From Nonomuraea sp. SYSU D8015 (GTDB lineage: Bacteria > Actinomycetota > Actinomycetes > Streptosporangiales > Streptosporangiaceae): a DNA stretch of 64,000 nucleotides. Below the pieces are notes generated by a model, which was not told where the DNA came from, made no database searches, and saw only the letters and a list, made by a program, of their open reading frames with translations. Shown piece after piece: positions 59,156 through 64,000 of the stretch (within the stretch, counting starts at the first letter, position 1; each line of letters starts with the position of its first letter). The translations under genes were made by a program, and so were the position numbers. The stretch is taken from positions 61,151 through 125,150 of the forward strand of contig NZ_VJYI01000029.1 of the NCBI RefSeq assembly GCF_008065375.1, in the 5' to 3' direction.

Positions 59156-61356
59156 TTGCCATCTCCGGAGGAGGCGGGGATCTTAAGACCGAGATGGTCG
59201 TTCACATCACTTACCGTGCGGAAGGTGTTCCTGAATTCATTGAGCACCTCGTTACTTCCTCCGGCAGTGCGCGCCCACTTGAGGAACCTGCTGTATTCCT
59301 GCGGACTCATCTCGGCGAAGGGCTTGAGTCTGGGCGCAGTTCCAGTTGCGAATGGCTGATTTCTCAGGTCGAGTGAGTCGAGCATGCCCTTGTTCAGCAA
59401 GGCTGTGGCGAGCATTTGCTCCCCCAGCCTCTCCACTGCCAGACGATTGTTCGCCAGCGTCGAGTGCGTCTCGTCCATGGTCCGCCCGTGCTTGAACATC
59501 CGCTGGGAGACCAGCTTGGCAATCTCGTCATAGGCGGCTTTGGCAAACTTGTCATACCCGTTGCCGAGCAACTCGCCGAACGCGCCTTTGGCCAATTCGC
59601 CCACCTGCTTGGCTCCGGGCACCGGGAGCAACCCCAGCGCGTTGCCCACCATGCTCTTCAGAGCCTCGTCCGCCTTCTTGGCGTCCAGACCCTGCGCGAT
59701 CAGCACCTGACGGCGGATCTCCACGATGAAGCCGAAGGGTCGTGCTTCCACCCCTGCCCGATCGACCAGGAACTGCTGGACGTCATCCTTGTCGACCTGT
59801 CCATTCCCGTTTAAGTCGTACTGCTTGACGTCTGCCTTCGAGAATCCGAGCCGCTCGGCGTTGGAGGCGTTGAGACCGACAGGAGGCGCGGTGTCGAGTG
59901 CCGCTCTCATGCGTTCCATCTGCGCTCTTACTAGCTCCTCGAATGCGGCGTCGTCGGCGGTGGCCAGCACCAGCGCGTAGGCCATGTCCTTGGTCTCCAC
60001 CTTGTGGAAGGTCGCACCGTTCAGTAGGAGGTCGGAGAGTTCATGGATGTTGGCCGCGATCGCTCTGCTCAAGGGATAGCCCAAGGGGGCGTAGCGATCG
60101 AATAGATATCTGTTCCTGATCTCCAGCTTTTCCGTGTCTTGCCCGAAGGCGCCGCTAACCTGCTGGGAAAGCGTTTTGATCATCTCGGCGGCCAGCTTCT
60201 TGGAGGTAGCGTCCTGACCGGTCGTCGCGATCGTCAGCATGTCTCTGATCGGCTTGTAGTCGTTCAGATAGCGGGAAGCGCCCCATCGGGTCGTCAGCAG
60301 GTAGTCCAGCACGGATTCCTTCCACCCCACCGGAGTGTGGTCGAGCAGCGCGTGGGACGCCTCCCGACTGAACTTCGCGGCATGGAACAGGTCCTCCACC
60401 ACCGACGATTGGCTCTTCACGTCTGGACCGCCCATATGCGTACCAGGTCTCAGCAGGGTGCCAAGGCCGAGCGCGCCGGCCAGGTCAACGATGGGAAGCT
60501 GCTTACCCTTGACGAAACGGCCCAGCGGATCCTTGGCCGCCGCCCATTGGTCCTTGCGTTGCTCGTGCTCATAGACGATCACGTCACGACCGACGACCTC
60601 CATGAACTCTTTCGAGTACGGCGGCTTCCCGTCATGGGAACGCCAGATGAGCGCCTGGGCCTGATAACCCGAATACTTCGTGCCATCTGCCTTGTGCTCG
60701 GCCCGCCCCTCCTTCACCAGGTCTTTGAGGAAGTCGGTGCCCATGTAAGCGGAATTCTTCGGATCCGTCCCTTTGGCCAGAGCCGTGCTCAGCATGCCAA
60801 GGACCTTCTTGCCCTGGCTGGAAAGCTGGGTCACGCCCTCGGCATCCTGACGCCTTTTGGCATCGCGCAACTGCATGGCGATCGCCCCAGGCACCCGCGT
60901 CACGCCGCGCGCCCCCAATGTGCCGAGGAATGACTTGACGAACTCTGGGTCCCCGGTCCGCGACGTGTACTTCTCCAGTTCGGCCAGCGCTTTGCGGTCC
61001 CCGTCCGCGGCCTTCAGCGCGGCGCGACCCGCCAGCGTCCCGTCCAGCAGCCCTTGGGCCGCGTCCAGGCTGTCAGGCATCTCCAGGAAGCTCCCCTTAG
61101 GAGTGCTCCTCCCGAAGGTGACTTTCTGCCGCTGCAGCTCGTGGACCAGTTTCTGCCTCCGCCGCAGGTCCTCGGCCTGTGCGGTGACGCGTCCGGCCAA
61201 CTGCCGCAGCCGCGCCGCCGGCGCGGTGTCGAGCCCGGCGCTCTGCAACTCCCCGTGCAGCGCCTGTGCCAGCTCCTCCAGCTGGCTGGCGGTCTGTGTG
61301 TGCTTGCTCGTCATCGTGTCGAATTCGGGCTGCTTGACCCCACTGAACTCGCTCAT
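59152..61356 (-). CDS. Large DUF6571-like protein, probably secreted with a WXG100 partner
   Basis: A 734-residue, mostly helical protein without a signal peptide or membrane segment. N-terminal coiled-coil-like helices (ASQLEELAQALHGELQSAGL; AEDLRRRQKLVHELQRQKV) recall an LXG/WXG substrate head. The middle has the phrases SREASHALLDHTPVGWKESV and YLLTTRWGASRYLNDYKPIR, found in DUF6571 proteins of Streptosporangiales. An EF-hand-like DLNGNGQVDKDD (about 512-524) could bind calcium. The C-terminus (RSLADNRLAVE-like TLANNRLAVERLGEQMLA) is helical. No nuclease or other toxin motif was recognised. It is coupled upstream to a WXG100-like gene. Confidence 0.75.
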   Translation of the reverse strand: MSEFSGVKQPEFDTMTSKHTQTASQLEELAQALHGELQSAGLDTAPAARLRQLAGRVTAQAEDLRRRQKLVHELQRQKVTFGRSTPKGSFLEMPDSLDAAQGLLDGTLAGRAALKAADGDRKALAELEKYTSRTGDPEFVKSFLGTLGARGVTRVPGAIAMQLRDAKRRQDAEGVTQLSSQGKKVLGMLSTALAKGTDPKNSAYMGTDFLKDLVKEGRAEHKADGTKYSGYQAQALIWRSHDGKPPYSKEFMEVVGRDVIVYEHEQRKDQWAAAKDPLGRFVKGKQLPIVDLAGALGLGTLLRPGTHMGGPDVKSQSSVVEDLFHAAKFSREASHALLDHTPVGWKESVLDYLLTTRWGASRYLNDYKPIRDMLTIATTGQDATSKKLAAEMIKTLSQQVSGAFGQDTEKLEIRNRYLFDRYAPLGYPLSRAIAANIHELSDLLLNGATFHKVETKDMAYALVLATADDAAFEELVRAQMERMRAALDTAPPVGLNASNAERLGFSKADVKQYDLNGNGQVDKDDVQQFLVDRAGVEARPFGFIVEIRRQVLIAQGLDAKKADEALKSMVGNALGLLPVPGAKQVGELAKGAFGELLGNGYDKFAKAAYDEIAKLVSQRMFKHGRTMDETHSTLANNRLAVERLGEQMLATALLNKGMLDSLDLRNQPFATGTAPRLKPFAEMSPQEYSRFLKWARTAGGSNEVLNEFRNTFRTVSDVNDHLGLKIPASSGDGK

Positions 61357-61595
61357 GGCTTATCCGGAGTCGAGGCCAGCTTCTGCTTCGCGCTGTCTAC
61401 GGCCTGGGCAAGCATGGCCCGCAGCTCCCGCTGGTCGGCGCGAACCTGGGTGTCGAACCGGGCGCCCGTCGGCCCCACCCAAGCGTCGTTCTCCATGAAA
61501 CGGCAGGAGGGATCGAGCGCCCACCAGTGGTCGTCCGACAGCCGCTGAATCCGCTGGGCAACGGCCCGCATCGCCTCACGATCGAGGTCAGCCAC
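61353..61595 (-). CDS. WXG100-like small protein
   Basis: An 80-residue protein. GTG 61595 follows AGGAGGA. Two helices flank the turn AWVGPTGARF (Trp39-Val-Gly41), the WXG signature of ESX/type VII substrates. It starts MADLDREAMRAVAQRIQRLS and has DDHWWALDPSCRFMENDAWV before the turn. Members are usually about 100 residues and pair with a partner. It overlaps the DUF6571-like gene (ATGA), which is a likely cargo or partner. No ESX core genes are in the window. Confidence 0.75.
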   Translation of the reverse strand: MADLDREAMRAVAQRIQRLSDDHWWALDPSCRFMENDAWVGPTGARFDTQVRADQRELRAMLAQAVDSAKQKLASTPDKP

Positions 61596-61663
61596 GACGA
61601 TCCTCCTCGTACGGCTCGCTGCACCAGAACAGATCAGGAGGCGGCATCTCCCAGGTCTTTCAC

Positions 61664-61693
61664 ACGGTAATCAACATCATGTCAACAGAACAA
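61664..61693 (-). promoter_or_regulatory. Possible promoter of the WXG100 operon
   Basis: On the minus strand, TTGTTC (61688-61693) and TACCGT (61664-61669) are separated by 18 bases, in the AT-richer stretch about 70 bases upstream of the WXG100-like gene. Both boxes only partly match the sigma-70 consensus. A TTGACA also occurs between them but at a wrong distance. Confidence 0.3.
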
Positions 61694-61699
61694 GCTTAA

Positions 61700-62368
61700 A
61701 CGCAGTGAAAGGTATGGCGGGTCTGAGTTTTGTTCGAGAATGAGTGTTTTGCCTGATTGGATCGCAGGCTTCGGTTCTCTCAAAAGAGGGAGGGTGCGCG
61801 GAGTCACCGCGTCGGCCTGGTCGAGACAAGATCTTCCGTCGGTCTCGCCAGGCATAAATCGACTGCGGCCTATGGATTTCTACTTTCAATGAAAATGAAA
61901 ACCTGAGGACGTGCGTTGAACATCAATTGAAACTGTTGGAGTGGGGTCGACTCAAACGGTCGACGAGCACACCATCGCGGACCGGAAGATCCTTGCTGCT
62001 GGAGGCCGGGCGAAGCGGGAAGTGCATCTGCACACCCGACTATGCGTTCGAATATCGCTGGTGTCGGCCCATCGCGGTGTGGAGGTCAAGTGAGCGGCTC
62101 TCCGCACCGACGGCGTCACCGATCAGAGGAAGCTGGGGCGTGATCTGCTCGTCTTTTGCCACAGGTATGCTTCGTGACCTGGGCGGCTCGCTGAAGCCGG
62201 CGGACCGCTTGATTTTGACGCGACCGTCTACGCAAGGTCCTCGGCTTGCTGAGCCGGCCGTCTGCGATGCGGATAACTACAACTAAGCTTTAGTTTGACG
62301 CGCAACTGCTCCATGGAACTACAACCGACTTGTAGTTGCGACAGAGGCTCCCTCATGGCGCATGTGGA
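61700..62368. other. Intergenic region between the WXG100 operon and the XRE/DUF397 remnant
   Basis: No gene can be supported. Two frames (minus 61677-61889, plus 61927-62286) have unusual composition, no ribosome site and no recognisable product. Overall base composition is less GC-rich than the neighbours. AACTACAAC occurs at 62275 and 62317 and its complement at 62330. The segment may be decayed or foreign sequence near an IS insertion. Confidence 0.5.
62317..62337. repeat. 8-bp inverted repeat downstream of DUF397 remnant
   Basis: AACTACAA (62317-62324) and TTGTAGTT (62330-62337) flank CCGAC. The element lies about 32 bases after the stop of the DUF397 gene. A further AACTACAAC lies at 62275. 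It could be the hairpin end of the DUF397 transcript. Confidence 0.5.
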
Positions 62369-62580
62369 TTAGTCGAACTCACCATCCTTCACGCCGCTGA
62401 TGAAGGCCTTCCATTCGCCAGGGGTGAAGATCAGAGCGGGACCTGTGGGGTTCTTACTGTCGCGGACGCCTCGGCGTCCTCCGGACAGCTTGGCGACCTC
62501 GACGCAGTTGCCCCCGTTGCTCCCGAGTAGGAAGACTTGATCCATGTGGCTGCCCGTAGTTCTTCGGTCAGCTCGTCCAT
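62369..62580 (-). pseudogene. DUF397 protein gene with a one-base frameshift
   Basis: ATG 62580 has AAGGAG upstream and reads MDELTEELRAATWIKSSYSG, the classical DUF397 start (W-x-KSS-Y-SG). The family continuation SNGGNCVEVAKLSGGRRGVR, DSKNPTGPALIFTPGEWKAF lies in the next frame, down to TAA at 62369. One base is missing near 62540 (the run TCGGGAGCAACGGGGG). DUF397 proteins are small partners of XRE regulators. Either the gene is inactive, or the base is a sequencing error. Its XRE partner is also truncated. Confidence 0.85.
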
Positions 62581-62700
62581 CCCAGCTTCGTCTCCTTGAT
62601 CAGATTTATGGATTCGCGCTGGGACAGTGCCTCAGAACGGGTCCCTTCGTACCTGAATGCTAGCCTCGGGCTTTCGCGGTGAATTTCGCCAGGCTTGATC
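62568..62700 (-). pseudogene. C-terminal remnant of an XRE-family regulator
   Basis: In the frame ending at TGA 62568-62570 the sequence reads RSEALSQRESINLIKETKLG before WTS, the usual tail of XRE/DUF5753 regulators that are paired with DUF397 (compare the LRxEALSxxES form). It overlaps the DUF397 start, as is normal. Upstream, recognisable sequence ends near 62690 where the IS element begins. The DNA-binding part is missing in this window. Confidence 0.7.
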
Positions 62701-62712
62701 GTTCACATAAGA

Positions 62713-62781
62713 AAAGTGCCTTTGAACTGGGAGGATGGGGCTTGTCGAGAGTCCTGTCCACACCAGATCAGAAGGCACTTT
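62713..62781 (+). repeat. 10-bp inverted repeat ahead of the transposase start
   Basis: AAAGTGCCTT (62713-62722) and AAGGCACTTT (62772-62781) are perfect complements, and the second arm ends four bases before the GTG of the transposase. In the transcript this stem would hide the start. Such structures are known in several IS families to limit expression from outside promoters. The left arm may also belong to the IS terminal repeat. Confidence 0.7.
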
Positions 62782-62785
62782 CCAA

Positions 62786-64000
62786 GTGAAGACTATCGCT
62801 TCGCGCGGCAAGATCACCGCATCCGCTGACGCCACCGGGCTCCTCTCCCACACAGGCGCCCTGCTGCTCCTGCAGACGCTGCGTGTCACCGGCCTGGACA
62901 GGGCCCTGTCCGCCGGCCTGCAACGCTGGCGCTCCTCACGCGCGGTCCACGACCCCGGCAAAATCGTGACCGACCTGACCATCAGCCTCGCCCTCGGCGA
63001 AGACTGCCTGGCCGACATCGCCCTGCTGCGCGCCCAGCCCGAGCTGTTCGGCCCGGTCGCTTCCGACCCGACCGTCTCCCGACTGATCGACCGGCTCGCC
63101 CGCGACGAGGCCAAGGCGCTCAAAGCCCTGCGCGCGGCCCGGGCCAGCGCCCGCGAGCATGCCTGGGACCTGGCCGGAACGATGGCGCCGGGCAGTGACG
63201 GCAAGCTGATCCCCCTCGACCTCGACGCCACCATCGTCATCGCCCACTCCGACAAACAGCACGCCGCTCCGACCTGGAAACACACCTTCGGCTTCCACCC
63301 GATGACGGTCTTCGCCGACCACGGCCCCGGCGGGTCCGGCGAACCCCTGGCCATCGTGCTGCGGCCGGGCAACGCCGGCTCCAACACCGCCACCGACCAC
63401 ATCGAAGCTACCCGCCTCGCCCTGGCCCAGCTCCCCAAGCACCGCCGACGCCAGGTGCTGATTCGCACCGACTCCGGCGGCGGCACCCACGAGTTCCTGG
63501 CCTGGCTCACCAAACCAGGCCGGCGGCTGTCGTACTCGATCGGGTTCACCCTGACCGAGGAGATCCAGCAGGCCGTGCTGCGCCTGCCGAAGACCGCGTG
63601 GACGCCCGCCTACGATGCCGACCGTCAGGTGCGGCCCGGCGCCTGGGTGGCCGAGCTGACCGGCCTGCTGGAGTTGTCCGGCTGGCCCAAAGGCATGCGG
63701 GTCATCGCCCGCAAGGAGCGTCCGCACCCCGGCGCCCAGTTGCGTTTCCCCGACGTCGACGGGTGCCGCGTCACCTGCTTCGTCACCGACGCCAAGCGCG
63801 GCCAACTCGCCGATCTGGAGCTGCGGCACCGCCGCCGGGCCCGCGCCGAAGATCGCATCCGCTGCGCCAAGGACACCGGCCTGGCCAACCTGCCGCTGCA
63901 CCACTTCGCTCGCAACCAGATCTGGTGCGAGCTCGTCGCGCTGGCCTGCGAACTCCTGGCCTGGATGCAGATGCTGGCGCTGCCCGGCACCGCTGCTCAC
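62786..64000 (+). CDS. IS1380-family transposase (N-terminal 405 residues, partial)
   Basis: The frame is open from GTG 62786 to the window edge. It reads KTIASRGKITASADATGLLS, LTISLALGEDCLADIALLRA, PTVSRLIDRLARDEAKAL, then the DDE core: LIPLDLDATIVIAHSDKQHA (first Asp), VLIRTDSGGGTHEFLAWLTK (second Asp) and a later Glu region (NQIWCELVALACELLAWMQM). This is the IS1380/IS4-like actinobacterial type; members are about 460 residues, so most is here. It looks intact as far as visible. Long antisense frames over this gene are shadows. Confidence 0.9.
   Translation, partial: MKTIASRGKITASADATGLLSHTGALLLLQTLRVTGLDRALSAGLQRWRSSRAVHDPGKIVTDLTISLALGEDCLADIALLRAQPELFGPVASDPTVSRLIDRLARDEAKALKALRAARASAREHAWDLAGTMAPGSDGKLIPLDLDATIVIAHSDKQHAAPTWKHTFGFHPMTVFADHGPGGSGEPLAIVLRPGNAGSNTATDHIEATRLALAQLPKHRRRQVLIRTDSGGGTHEFLAWLTKPGRRLSYSIGFTLTEEIQQAVLRLPKTAWTPAYDADRQVRPGAWVAELTGLLELSGWPKGMRVIARKERPHPGAQLRFPDVDGCRVTCFVTDAKRGQLADLELRHRRRARAEDRIRCAKDTGLANLPLHHFARNQIWCELVALACELLAWMQMLALPGTAAH

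Larger units (their letters stand above)
62700..64000 (+). mobile_element. IS1380-family insertion sequence, left part (runs off the window)
   Basis: The transposase gene, its leader with a long inverted repeat and the disrupted XRE gene define an insertion sequence. The left end lies between about 62690 and 62715. The exact terminal repeat and target duplication cannot be fixed because the right end is outside the window. It cuts the XRE gene. Confidence 0.75.

Noticed and set aside
61677..61889. 70-codon minus-strand frame
   Set aside because: Poor composition, and it lies just upstream of the WXG100 promoter region. Nothing supports it.
61927..62286. 119-codon plus-strand frame in the 61.7-62.4 kb gap
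   Set aside because: No ribosome site, no coding bias, Arg/Ser-rich product without any recognisable motif.
62632..63549. 305-codon minus-strand frame near the IS left end
   Set aside because: Also a shadow of the transposase. Its last codons run through the XRE remnant in the wrong frame.
62936..64000. Long open frame on the minus strand covering the right edge
   Set aside because: It is antisense to the IS1380-type transposase, whose plus-strand frame has clear motifs. The minus frame is Gly/Ala/Gln-rich with no family resemblance.

Overview
The window is chromosomal DNA of a high-GC filamentous actinobacterium. GTG starts, ATGA/GTGA stop-start overlaps and strongly G/C-biased third codon positions are everywhere. 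Conserved blocks appear in the usual actinobacterial order: holA/rpsT/lepA/hemW, hrcA-dnaJ-rsmE, and phoH-ybeY-CBS protein-era. The accessory families (DUF397/XRE pairs, DUF6571 with a WXG100-like partner, DUF6297 permeases, SARP regulators) suggest Streptosporangiales, perhaps a Nonomuraea-like genus. The genus is inference only.

Layout. 1-7.9 kb: the 3' end of holA, then a four-gene ABC exporter operon (two FtsX-type permeases, two ATPases) lying between holA and rpsT. 8-23 kb: a GH18-like protein, lepA, small metabolic genes, a second ABC pair, a MOSC protein, a secreted chitinase with a 37-bp palindrome at its promoter, a decayed flavin monooxygenase gene, hemW, and a coupled block of two Gln/Pro/Gly/Tyr-repeat membrane proteins around a DUF3097 gene. 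22.3-33.2 kb: the CIRCE-controlled hrcA-dnaJ-rsmE operon, a sigma/anti-sigma-like pair, a HIT protein, then phoH-ybeY-CBS protein, a lipoprotein, a degenerate cytidine deaminase, a NUDIX protein and era.

33.6-43.1 kb is a nitrogen island: ureABCFGD on the minus strand and urtABCDE on the plus strand diverge from one 198-bp region. Urea taken up by UrtABCDE would be split by urease in the cytoplasm. A large SARP/NB-ARC/TPR regulator abuts urtE. 46-52 kb carries a Mut7-C nuclease-like protein and a probable carboxylate-sensing module (TAXI lipoprotein, histidine kinase, response regulator, MHS-type symporter). 52-54.5 kb encodes an unusual fusion of a Ser/Thr kinase, one membrane segment and an external GH6 cellulase-like domain. 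54.5-58.6 kb has a GNAT, a DUF2630 protein, a DDAH-like hydrolase and leuA preceded by a leucine-rich leader peptide. 58.6-61.6 kb is a three-gene operon (WXG100-like, large DUF6571-like protein, lipoprotein) that looks linked to type VII secretion. The window ends in an IS1380-like element that has truncated an XRE regulator, whose DUF397 partner also carries a one-base frameshift.

The observations most worth a second look are the kinase-GH6 fusion, the WXG100/DUF6571/lipoprotein operon, the chitinase-promoter palindrome, the structured intergenic region near 30.7 kb and the IS-damaged XRE/DUF397 pair.
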